NCBI GenBank assembly: GCA_001768565.1
Contig: MEOE01000010.1
Location: forward strand, 1 to 64,000
Origin: Bacteroidetes bacterium GWF2_33_16
GTDB lineage: Bacteria > Bacteroidota > Bacteroidia > Bacteroidales > UBA12077
DNA: 64,000 nt
Reading direction: 5' to 3'
Part shown: piece by piece, positions 37,150 through 45,764 of the stretch
How positions within the stretch are numbered: the stretch's first letter is position 1
Layout: every line of letters begins with the position of its first letter
Translations under genes and position numbers: made by a program
Notes under the pieces: model-generated
Told to the model about the DNA's origin: nothing
Database searches by the model: none
What the model saw: only the letters and a program-made list of their open reading frames with translations

Positions 37150-40089
37150 TTATTTTTTAAGATTTTCAAGAAAAGACTTTATTTCGTTAATTTGCTTTCT
37201 GAGCAAATTATTTTCTTCCCTTATCAGTTCAATTTCTGATTGCTGTTTGCTTATTATATCCTGGTTTTCCTTCTTTAATTCAATAATCTGAAGTTGAAGG
37301 TTCTCTACTGTTTCAAGGGTTTCGAATTGCATTCGGGTTAGGTTTACCCCATTTTTCTCATCTTTTGCAGAAGTTATCCAAGGTAGATGTCCATTGGTTT
37401 TGATAAATTCTTCAACTTTTATGGGTTCTAAATAGCTGTTGTATTCTGGTTTAAATACATAGTCAGGTTTAGTATATTTTGTTATACTAGGGCTTGCACC
37501 ATAAAAAATATCTCCAGTAATTCTTGCATCACCCTCAACATGTAGTTTTTTATCGGGAGCCTTTGTTCCGATACCGATTCTCCCATCTTTTAATACTGTT
37601 AATGCGTTTGACCTAGCGTTGTCGGATAAACCATTTCCAATAATGAAAAGGGGATCAGCCGAAACCCATGCAGTAGATGAGTTAGAGGTTGTGTCGTTAA
37701 ACATACCAACTACCAAACTAGCGTATGAGTTTGCTTTTACTTGAGATCCAATTACAGTAGAAAAAGACCCGCTTGCTATAGAAGAAAATCCCATAGCTGT
37801 AGCATTTAATCCGCTGGCAGTTGTAGCATTTCCTATGGTTGTTGAAAAAATTCCACTTGCATATGTATAATTTCCCAGCGCTAATGAGGACGCTCCGTCA
37901 GCAGTACTAAAAGATCCGATGGCTATGGAATGATTTCCGTTTGCCCAAAGTTTTCTCCCTATAGTAGTTGAAAAATCTCCAATCGCGGTTGTTTCAAATC
38001 CCAAAGCTGTAGCACATAATCCAGTGGCCCTTGTCGCGTTTCCCAAGGTTGTAGAAAATACTCCTGAAGCTACAGTATAGTTTCCTAATGCAAATGAACT
38101 GGGACCGCTGGCAGTATTTTCCAATCCAAAAGCAAAAGAATTATGTGCACTGGCGGTTGTTCCTTTTCCAATAGCTATTGAATTATTACCTTGTGCTTTA
38201 TTACCCCGACCTATTGCAATGGAATAGTCTTCTGCGGCTATATTGGCAGAACCAAAAGCGAAAGAAAGTTTCCCAGTAGCCTGAGAGCTCATTCCGAAAG
38301 CGTATGAATAATCTCCACTTGCAACTGTTGGACCTGTTATTGAACCGTATTCATCGATACCGAATGAACCCATCGCAAAACTATTTTTTCCCGATGCATT
38401 CGCATGAGAACCTAAGGCGTATGAATTTTCTCCATTGGAAATAGCTGAATCGCCAAATGCAAACGAATTCAAACCCTGAGTCTGTGCATAATTACCAAAT
38501 GCAAATGAATTGCTTGAATTGGCTATAGCATTATTCCCTATTGCCGTTGAATTCAATCCTAACGATTGTGCTTCATATCCCATTGCCTGTGAATAATTAC
38601 CCATAGCAATAGTTCTATAACCCAATGATGTAGAATTGGTTCCAACACTATCGGCTGAACCAATATGTACTTCACCAGCCAGAAATGCAGCTTTCACAGG
38701 ATACCATAATATTCGTGCTTCACTTTCAATTGATTCCAATTTCTTATTTCCCGAAATATTAAAATAATCATTTATATCGCCCTGTTTTGTAGGTGTTCGG
38801 CCACTTACTGCAAAACCTCCTACTTTTCCTTTGGATGATATAGAATCACTAATATATATTCGGGTACTATCTTTGTTAACCGTAAAATAGTCTTTTGTAC
38901 CACCCTTGGTTGGTGTTCGGCCACTTACTGCAAAACCACCTACTTTACCCTTTGCCCCTATGGAATCATTGACATAAATACGAGTACTATCGGGTGTAAC
39001 CCTAAAATATTCAACTTTGCCACCTAATTTTGTTGGAGTACGACCACTCACTGCAAATCCGCCAACAGTTCCTTTTGAGTCCGAATCTACAAACACTTTA
39101 ACTCCATCTGGATAAACTGCAAAAACGGTATCATTATTGGCATTAATTACCTGGAATAAAGCACCTGTCGTACTGGTTGATTTAACTTCAAGCTTACTTG
39201 TTGGATCAGATGATCCAATTCCAATGTTTCCTGTATTATAAAATAATTTATTTCCATTAACTGACCAGCGACTACTATCATATGGAAATACGACCTGATT
39301 TCCATTGCTTATCTTAAGAGTATCTCCTGTTAATATAAGGTTTTGCAATTCGTTTGCCGAACTTATATCTAAATCAATAGGAAGTTTTACAAAACCTCCA
39401 TTGGACAAATAAATAGAATCATTAGATATTGATATTGCCTGAAGTTCATTTGTTGGATCTGCATCAGCATCTGTATAACCATCCTGAATTGTAACCAGAT
39501 TAACCATATTTCCTCCTGTAATACTCAATTCTGTACCCAATAAATTTAGGTTTTGATTATCGGTATTGGTTCCGGCATAGGGAGCTAAATCAATGGCTGT
39601 AGCGCCTGAATTGTTAGTTATTTTTAATGTATTGCCTGTTAAATTCAGGTCTTGTATCTCATTAGAAGGATCTGCATCAGCATCATCTTTATTTTCTACA
39701 TTTTTTGCATACAAAGCATACGGAACAGACAAAAGCTGCACCGTTCCCATATCTACAAATGTGCCACCAGCAGGATTTGCAACTTCGGTTTTTATGAACA
39801 TTAATTGCGACCAGTCAATTGTTGTATATGAACCAGAAATTAATGTTCCGGCACCTACAAATACATTAAACTGACCATAATTGTTCGTACTCACAGAATG
39901 ATTTTCTGAGTATTGAATTGTACCTGAAGAACTACCTTGCAGTAAGTATATTTTAACTGTAATGGAGGCATTTTTTACTAAATCTCCTGAAGAATTCCTT
40001 AGTAATCCCTGATAATTAAATTTGTCAGGTACCTGAGAAAAAGAAGTTATACTAATGAATAAAAACAATCCGATTATAAATTTTTTCAT
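37150..40089 (-). CDS. Fibre paralogue 9: type B N-domain, YadA-like head, coiled-coil tail
   Basis: This 979-residue protein has a signal peptide (cut ...ITSFSQ), the type B domain, and four Asp-rich 'DADADPxNE(I/L)Q' units (about 140-260). Three GGFAVSGRTPTK units follow (about 335-435; after KG: T, K, K). The YadA junction is DYFNISG ... RILWYPVKAAFLAGEV. The head of 14-residue repeats is long (about 470-800), with 'ASGVFSTTLGNATxATGLCATALGF'-type units repeated. The tail from about 870 is not S74. It reads KPDYVFKPEYNSYLEPIKVEEF..NGHLPW and ends in a long coiled coil, a common C-terminus of Bacteroidota head-repeat proteins. The AIG-rich head and D-rich neck suggest a trimeric stalk-and-head fibre. 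Confidence 0.92.
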   Translation of the reverse strand: MKKFIIGLFLFISITSFSQVPDKFNYQGLLRNSSGDLVKNASITVKIYLLQGSSSGTIQYSENHSVSTNNYGQFNVFVGAGTLISGSYTTIDWSQLMFIKTEVANPAGGTFVDMGTVQLLSVPYALYAKNVENKDDADADPSNEIQDLNLTGNTLKITNNSGATAIDLAPYAGTNTDNQNLNLLGTELSITGGNMVNLVTIQDGYTDADADPTNELQAISISNDSIYLSNGGFVKLPIDLDISSANELQNLILTGDTLKISNGNQVVFPYDSSRWSVNGNKLFYNTGNIGIGSSDPTSKLEVKSTSTTGALFQVINANNDTVFAVYPDGVKVFVDSDSKGTVGGFAVSGRTPTKLGGKVEYFRVTPDSTRIYVNDSIGAKGKVGGFAVSGRTPTKGGTKDYFTVNKDSTRIYISDSISSKGKVGGFAVSGRTPTKQGDINDYFNISGNKKLESIESEARILWYPVKAAFLAGEVHIGSADSVGTNSTSLGYRTIAMGNYSQAMGYEAQSLGLNSTAIGNNAIANSSNSFAFGNYAQTQGLNSFAFGDSAISNGENSYALGSHANASGKNSFAMGSFGIDEYGSITGPTVASGDYSYAFGMSSQATGKLSFAFGSANIAAEDYSIAIGRGNKAQGNNSIAIGKGTTASAHNSFAFGLENTASGPSSFALGNYTVASGVFSTTLGNATRATGLCATALGFETTAIGDFSTTIGRKLWANGNHSIAIGSFSTADGASSLALGNYTYASGIFSTTIGNATTASGLNATAMGFSSIASGSFSTVIGSQVKANSYASLVVGMFNDTTSNSSTAWVSADPLFIIGNGLSDNARSNALTVLKDGRIGIGTKAPDKKLHVEGDARITGDIFYGASPSITKYTKPDYVFKPEYNSYLEPIKVEEFIKTNGHLPWITSAKDEKNGVNLTRMQFETLETVENLQLQIIELKKENQDIISKQQSEIELIREENNLLRKQINEIKSFLENLKK

Positions 40090-40109
40090 AATTTAATTTT
40101 AAATGATCT

Positions 40110-40117
40110 CGAAGATA
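40110..40117 (-). promoter_or_regulatory. -7 box of paralogue 9
   Basis: TATCTTCG on the minus strand, 21 bp upstream of the ATG at 40089. The surrounding sequence (tcgaagataaaa.aactgccaga) matches that at 35226-35248, so the promoter/terminator junction was duplicated. Confidence 0.5.
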
Positions 40118-40121
40118 AAAC

Positions 40122-40154
40122 AACTGCCAGATATTAAATCAATATCTGGCAGTT
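40122..40154 (-). terminator. Terminator of paralogue 10
   Basis: The perfect stem aactgccagatatt (40122-40135) pairs with aatatctggcagtt (40141-40154) around a 5-nt loop. On the minus strand it is followed by GTTTTATC. It lies 24 bp past the stop codon at 40178. Confidence 0.85.
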
Positions 40155-40177
40155 ATTTAATAAAGTATGTTTTTAAA

Positions 40178-42553
40178 CTACTTTTTAAGTATACTCATAA
40201 CTTCGTTTAATTGGTTTTGAAGATGAATAACCTGTTTTTCAAGATCCTGAACTTTTTTATGCTCTTCTTTTAAAGCCTCAACTAAAAGCGATGTAACAGG
40301 AGCATATTGAATTGAATAATTTGTTTGCTCATTACCTACAACGACTTCGGGTAAAACACCTATAACTTCCTGTGCAATAAACCCAATCTGTTTTTCGCTG
40401 CTGGATGGATCATTCCAATCAAAGGTAACACCTCTAAGCTTAAGAACTTTATCCAAAGCCCCATCAATTGTTTCTATATTTTTCTTCAATCTGCCATCGC
40501 TATCACTTGCCCAAGCCTGGTTACCGCCAGCTTTTCCATGTACATAAAACTTGTAACCTGCGTCACGTTTTGTTTTTACTGATGCATTATATCTTGTATC
40601 AGGATTGGTTATTGTATTATCACCAGGTACACCAGCCCAACCTATAACAGTAGTGCCATCTTTTAATATTGTTAATGCATTTCTACGTCCTACCAAAGGA
40701 TGACTTGATCCATTTCCCAAAACAAACAATGGATCATCTTCGTACCAATCAATATATGAAAAAGGTGTAGTATTATCATAATAATTAATATCCCTGTGAC
40801 TATAAATTGTATCATTTGATCTGCCAAGCACAATAGAACGGTATGAATGAGCCATCACACCTTCACCTGCAGCAGTTGTATTATAGCCAACAGCTTCTGC
40901 ACCCAGCCATGCGGTATTTTCATTACGATGTGCTTTTGAACCCCATCCCCATGCTGTGGAACCATAACCTGTGGCTTTAGAATAATGGCCCCATGCAGTA
41001 GAACCAAAACCCGAAGCAACTGTATAATCTCCAAAAGCTGTGCTATTGTTACCCGAAGCTACAGTACCACTTCCAAAAGCTGTAGCAGCATCACCAGAAG
41101 CAGTATTTGTAAGTTCCAGATTTGTAAATCGAGCTCCTCCCCAGGTCATTGATGAACGACCACTGGCTGTGTTTCTATATCCCAGAGCAATTGCGTAACG
41201 ACCGCTGGCAATTGTTCCAAACCCCATAGCTGTGGAATTATCACCTGTAATGGTGGTTGTAGTTCCTGTCCCAATTGAAAATGAATTTAAACCATATGAT
41301 TTAGCACCCAATCCCATTGCAAATGAGTATTGTCCCAATGCTTCTGTTGATATTGCTAACGAAACACCTGTTGAGTCGCGTCCACCAGCTCCAAAAGCAA
41401 AACTTCCGTTTGCAGTAGCAATAGCACCGTTTCCAAAGGCATAACTACCCGATCCGGCTGCAAATGCATTTCGACCAATTGCATAAGAATTAGATGATGT
41501 AGATCCGGTTGAAGCCCCATCTCCAATAGCATAGGTACCTGCTCCTCTCGCAATTGCATTATTACCAAATGCAAATGAATTTAACCCTTTTGCAATGACA
41601 TTTCTCCCAATTGCTGTTGAATAATCGTTTCGGGTTATGGCCTGGTAACCTAATGCCTGCGACCAATCACCAATAGCCTTAGATTCGTAACCAATAGCCA
41701 TTGAGTTTGTTCCAATGCTATCAGCTGATTCTATTAATACTCGACCCGCTAAAAATGCTTCCTTTCTTGGATACCAGACAATTCTTGCTTCACTGGGATT
41801 AATAATTTCAATATTCTGATATCCCGAAATATTAAAATAATTAGCAGATTGCTTTTCTTTTGTTGGTGTGCGGCCACTTACAGCAAAACCACCTACCGAT
41901 CCCTTTGTAGAAGCTGTATCATTAATATAAATTATTGTACTGTCCAAGGTTACCCTAAAATAATCCTCCTCCAAGGCCTTGGTTGGTGTGCGGCCACTAA
42001 CAGCGAAGCCTCCCACAGATCCTTTTGTAACTTGATTAACAATTACTTTTACACCATCCGGAAAAACAGCAAAAATCACATTTCCCTGACGATCCTTTAC
42101 GGCAAACAAGGTATCGTTGTCGGTAAGATAAATCGTACTATTATCAAGTGTTTTTGCTTTACCAGAATAAAGCGAATAGGGAACAGAAATTAATTGAATT
42201 GTTCCCATATCAATAAATGTTCCTCCTGCAGGATTAGCAATTTCGGTTTTTATATACATTTCTGTTGACCAATCGATATCTGAAAAACTACCTGTAAATA
42301 TGCTTCCGGCTCCTACCTTTACTGAAAATTGTCCAAAATTGTTTGTAGTAACGGAGTGATTTTCAGAATACATTAAAGTATCAGTAGAGTTTCCCTGCAG
42401 CAGAGATAATTTAACAGTTACACTTGTATTTTTTACTAGTTCTCCGGAGGAATTTCTAATTACTCCCTGATAATTAAACTTTTCTGGAACTTGCGAAAAC
42501 AAGCTCATCGAAGTTAAAACACCAATAATTAAAAGCAGAATTTTTGTTTTCAT
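40178..42553 (-). CDS. Fibre paralogue 10: type B N-domain, YadA-like head, S74 chaperone
   Basis: This 791-residue protein has a signal peptide (cut ...SMSLFSQ). Its type B domain shares the tract described at 42141-42250 with paralogue 8. It has only two GGFAVSGRTPTK units (about 174-189, 215-230), both KGSVGG. The YadA junction is YFNISG ... RIVWYPRKEAFLAGRV. The head (about 265-570) has 14-residue repeats, including an unusual run of Trp-containing units ('GSTAWGHYSKATGYGSTAWGWGSKA'). The S74 chaperone starts at SDSDGRLKKNIETI (about 686), with IGFIAQEVIGVLPEVV and a coiled coil. The Ser-Asp dyad is present. The gene is monocistronic with its own terminator. Confidence 0.92.
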   Translation of the reverse strand: MKTKILLLIIGVLTSMSLFSQVPEKFNYQGVIRNSSGELVKNTSVTVKLSLLQGNSTDTLMYSENHSVTTNNFGQFSVKVGAGSIFTGSFSDIDWSTEMYIKTEIANPAGGTFIDMGTIQLISVPYSLYSGKAKTLDNSTIYLTDNDTLFAVKDRQGNVIFAVFPDGVKVIVNQVTKGSVGGFAVSGRTPTKALEEDYFRVTLDSTIIYINDTASTKGSVGGFAVSGRTPTKEKQSANYFNISGYQNIEIINPSEARIVWYPRKEAFLAGRVLIESADSIGTNSMAIGYESKAIGDWSQALGYQAITRNDYSTAIGRNVIAKGLNSFAFGNNAIARGAGTYAIGDGASTGSTSSNSYAIGRNAFAAGSGSYAFGNGAIATANGSFAFGAGGRDSTGVSLAISTEALGQYSFAMGLGAKSYGLNSFSIGTGTTTTITGDNSTAMGFGTIASGRYAIALGYRNTASGRSSMTWGGARFTNLELTNTASGDAATAFGSGTVASGNNSTAFGDYTVASGFGSTAWGHYSKATGYGSTAWGWGSKAHRNENTAWLGAEAVGYNTTAAGEGVMAHSYRSIVLGRSNDTIYSHRDINYYDNTTPFSYIDWYEDDPLFVLGNGSSHPLVGRRNALTILKDGTTVIGWAGVPGDNTITNPDTRYNASVKTKRDAGYKFYVHGKAGGNQAWASDSDGRLKKNIETIDGALDKVLKLRGVTFDWNDPSSSEKQIGFIAQEVIGVLPEVVVGNEQTNYSIQYAPVTSLLVEALKEEHKKVQDLEKQVIHLQNQLNEVMSILKK
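42141..42250. repeat. 110-bp identical tract shared by paralogues 8 and 10, copy 2
   Basis: This is identical over 110 bases to 36642-36751. Upstream and downstream sequence diverges at once, including within codons of otherwise conserved residues. The pattern fits gene conversion or a short recombination tract. Confidence 0.9.
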
Positions 42554-42599
42554 ATTTAATAATTTTATAACCTTACCATGATAACGGTTATAAAATTAC

Positions 42600-42634
42600 A
42601 AAAAAAAAAGAAAGCGAATGCTTCCTTTTTAAAC
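42600..42634 (-). terminator. Terminator of paralogue 11
   Basis: The stem aaagaaagc pairs with gcttccttt around gaat (about 42607-42629), with an A-run of ten bases on the left that gives a strong U-tract on the minus strand. It lies about 25 bp past the stop codon at 42658. Confidence 0.75.
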
Positions 42635-42657
42635 AATCATTTTATCCTATACAATTC

Positions 42658-45633
42658 TTACTTATTTTCAAGTTTAGTTATTCGTTCAAGTAATTGTTGA
42701 TTTAAGATATTTAGCTTTTCAATCTGGTTTTGCTGTTCTTTAACCGCTTCAACTAAAACAGCTGTCATCTCTGCATAGTTAACCCCAAAATATCCATCTG
42801 TGGGATTTACAAATACAAGCTCGGGCAATACTTTCTGAACTTCTTGTGCAATAAATCCTATTTTGGTTGTTGTATTTTCATCAGATTTCCAGTTAAAATT
42901 TACTCCCCGAAGCTGCAAAACTTTGTTTAATCCATTGGAAAGAGTTGTAACATTCTCTTTTAACCGTATATCAGAGGTTGCAGTAGTAAGAGTACCATCA
43001 GCCGTTCTATTTACAGGCCCCAAATATATACCTGATGCAATAGCCCTTATTCTAGCATTACCATTAACATCGAGCATTTCTATTGGAGCATCGTGCCCAA
43101 TAGCAACCTTGCCATTTTTGAGAATTGTAAACGCATTTGCTCTTGCTGCCGTAGAAGATCCATTGCCAATTACAAATATTGGATCTGATACAAGCCAATT
43201 TGAATTATTTCCGGCAATTATATTGTATCTACCTATTACCATTGATAAGTATGATTGAGCGGTTGTCTCCATTCCAAAAGTTGCTGTTCCAAAAGTAGTG
43301 GCAACTGTTTTATATCCTGTTGCAAATGAATATGAACCACTTGAAGTAGATTGAGATCCTGCAGCCAAAGATGCAAAACCGCTGGCCAATGTTGCATATC
43401 CAATAGAGAATGCACCTTGTCCGCTAGCTTTTGTTTGGTCGTTGGCCGAAAATGATGCTACACCCGAAGCTTTTGTCCATCTTCCGGTTGCTAGTGCAAC
43501 ATTTCCAGAAGCAGTGTCCTGATAACCAATTGCAATTGCGTCGTTAAATGTTGCTATTGAACCATTTCCAATAGTTATCGTATTTAATGCACTTGAAGTG
43601 GAACTATTACCTAATGAAATTGAATAGGCACCAGTAGCATTGGTATTATATCCCAAGGCCATTGAATAATCAGCTGTTGATTCGTTATTTGCCCCCAAAG
43701 ATGTTGCTCCCGGACCACTCGATGTGTTATTATAGCCAATTGCAGTTGAAATATTTCCACTTGCAGTGTTAGATCTTCCGATTGAAACAGCTGTTGTCCC
43801 TGTAGCAGTTGTTCTTTCGCCTAAAGCAACAGCAAACCACCCATTAGATGTGGTGGCTCTAAATCCAATGGCAGTAGAATAAATTGATCCGGCGACACTT
43901 TCAAATCCCAAAGCAGTTGCACCATTTGCAGTAACAGAGCTTTTATATCCAATAGCGGTTCCTGCCCAGTTAAAAGATTTACATTGATAACCCAAGGTAA
44001 GTGAATAATCACCGGCTGTTGTATCCTGTGTTCCAATGGCAAAGGCACCTTTTTTTGTTGCTACTGATCCCATCCCAAAAGCATAAGAATAATTACCTGT
44101 TGCTTTCGTTGCCGAAGTGGCAACACCCATTGAGTCAACACCAGTGGAACCAATAGCAAAACTTCGTAAACCTTTTGCCAGAGCTGCTGTTCCAATTGCA
44201 TATGAACCACTATCCTGCGCAACTGAATAGTTTCCAAAAGCATAAGATTCATTCCCAATAGCATTAGCCCTATTTCCAATCGCGGTAGAATTTTTTCCTT
44301 TTGCACGTGCTGCATATCCTAATGCTTGCGAATAATCACCTATTGACTTACTTTCAAAGCCTGTAGCCATTGAGTTTGTTCCAACACTATCTGGACTCTC
44401 AATTAAAATCCTACCAGTTAAGAAAGCTTCTTTTTTTGGATACCAAAGTATTCTTGGTTCACTACCAACTGTTTCAACTACTGAACTACCTGAAATATTA
44501 AAATAATCATTCGTAGAACTCAATTTTGTTGGTGTTCTTCCACTAACAGCAAATCCTCCTACCGATCCTTTTGAAGCAGAAGAAATAGAATCGTTTATAT
44601 AAACCCTTGTGCTATCTCCATTTATAAATAAATAATCCTTATTATTTCCTTTTGTAGGAGTACGGCCGCTAACAGCAAATCCACCAACAGAACCCTTCGA
44701 TGATAAAGTATCATTAATGTAGATTCGTGTGCTATCATATGTAACTCTAAAGTAATCAACTTTTGCACCTGCTTTTGTTGGAGTTCTACCACTTACAGCA
44801 AAGCCACCAACACTGCCTTTGGCAGAAGGATCAACAAACACTTTTACTCCATCAGGGTAAACGGCAAAAACAGTATCATTATTGGCATTTATTACCTGAA
44901 AAAGAGCTCCAGTGCCCGATGATTTTACTTCAAGCTTACTTGTTGGGTCAGAGGTACCAATACCTACATTACCTGTGTTAAAATATAATTTGTTGCCATT
45001 TGTTGCCCATTTGCTGCTATCATAAGGAAATACAACCTGGTTTCCATTACTGATTCTTAAAGTATCACCAATTAACATAAGGTTCTGCAATTCATTTGTG
45101 GGATTAGCATCTGCATCATTTACCTGATCAATTGGTAATTTAATAAAACCGCCGTTACTTAAATAAATTGTATCGTTTGATATAGTTAAGATTTGTATTT
45201 CATTTGCAGGATCGGCATCTGCATCATCCTTATTTCCAACATTTTTTGCATAAAGTGCATAGGGAACTGTTAACAATTGTACTGAGCCCATATCTGTAAA
45301 CGCACCATCAGCAGGGTATGCAATTTCTGTTTTCAAATACATTTCAGTTGACCAATCAATACTAGAAAAACTACCTGAAAGCAAAGTCCCTGCTCCTATA
45401 TTTACTGAAAATTGACCAAAATTAGTTGTAGTAGTTGTATGACCTTCAGAATACTTCAAAGAACCAGTAGCGCTTCCCTGTAATAGCGAAACCTTAATAA
45501 TTACATTCGTGTTCCTTACTAAATCACCAGAGGAATTTCTAATTACTCCCTGATAATTAAATAACTCTTGTATTTGAGAATACCCAAAATTGAATATAAC
45601 TGCTAAGAGCAATGTAAATATTAGTTTTTTCAT
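42658..45633 (-). CDS. Fibre paralogue 11: type B N-domain, YadA-like head, S74 chaperone
   Basis: This is a 991-residue protein. The frame opens further upstream (to 45723), but the ATG at 45631-45633 gives a proper signal peptide (MKKLIFTLLLAVIFNFGYSQ) and is chosen as the start. The type B domain and two Asp-rich units precede three GGFAVSGRTPTK units (about 270-370), all KGSVGG. The Ser of KGSVGG is coded TCG, TCT and AGT in the three units. The YadA junction is DYFNISG ... RILWYPKKEAFLTGRI. A long 14-residue-repeat head (about 410-790) follows. The S74 chaperone starts at TSDIRLKENVTTL (about 889), with IGFIAQEVQKVLPELV and a coiled coil. The cap matches that of paralogue 4 closely. Confidence 0.92.
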   Translation of the reverse strand: MKKLIFTLLLAVIFNFGYSQIQELFNYQGVIRNSSGDLVRNTNVIIKVSLLQGSATGSLKYSEGHTTTTTNFGQFSVNIGAGTLLSGSFSSIDWSTEMYLKTEIAYPADGAFTDMGSVQLLTVPYALYAKNVGNKDDADADPANEIQILTISNDTIYLSNGGFIKLPIDQVNDADANPTNELQNLMLIGDTLRISNGNQVVFPYDSSKWATNGNKLYFNTGNVGIGTSDPTSKLEVKSSGTGALFQVINANNDTVFAVYPDGVKVFVDPSAKGSVGGFAVSGRTPTKAGAKVDYFRVTYDSTRIYINDTLSSKGSVGGFAVSGRTPTKGNNKDYLFINGDSTRVYINDSISSASKGSVGGFAVSGRTPTKLSSTNDYFNISGSSVVETVGSEPRILWYPKKEAFLTGRILIESPDSVGTNSMATGFESKSIGDYSQALGYAARAKGKNSTAIGNRANAIGNESYAFGNYSVAQDSGSYAIGTAALAKGLRSFAIGSTGVDSMGVATSATKATGNYSYAFGMGSVATKKGAFAIGTQDTTAGDYSLTLGYQCKSFNWAGTAIGYKSSVTANGATALGFESVAGSIYSTAIGFRATTSNGWFAVALGERTTATGTTAVSIGRSNTASGNISTAIGYNNTSSGPGATSLGANNESTADYSMALGYNTNATGAYSISLGNSSTSSALNTITIGNGSIATFNDAIAIGYQDTASGNVALATGRWTKASGVASFSANDQTKASGQGAFSIGYATLASGFASLAAGSQSTSSGSYSFATGYKTVATTFGTATFGMETTAQSYLSMVIGRYNIIAGNNSNWLVSDPIFVIGNGSSTAARANAFTILKNGKVAIGHDAPIEMLDVNGNARIRAIASGIYLGPVNRTADGTLTTATSDIRLKENVTTLSNGLNKVLQLRGVNFNWKSDENTTTKIGFIAQEVQKVLPELVFVNPTDGYFGVNYAEMTAVLVEAVKEQQNQIEKLNILNQQLLERITKLENK

Positions 45634-45764
45634 CTTATTAGGTTTAATTGGATTAATTTTAAATAAGACAAAATAAATCGAATTCGGTTCACCTAATTGT
45701 ATTATTTTTAAAGGCCAACTCACTTTTAATTTTTATTGCTATAAATAAGATAGTTATACTATTT

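Noticed and set aside
45634-45723. N-terminal extension of paralogue 11 (30 residues)
   Set aside because: The extension would bury the signal peptide; the inner ATG at 45631-45633 starts a standard one.
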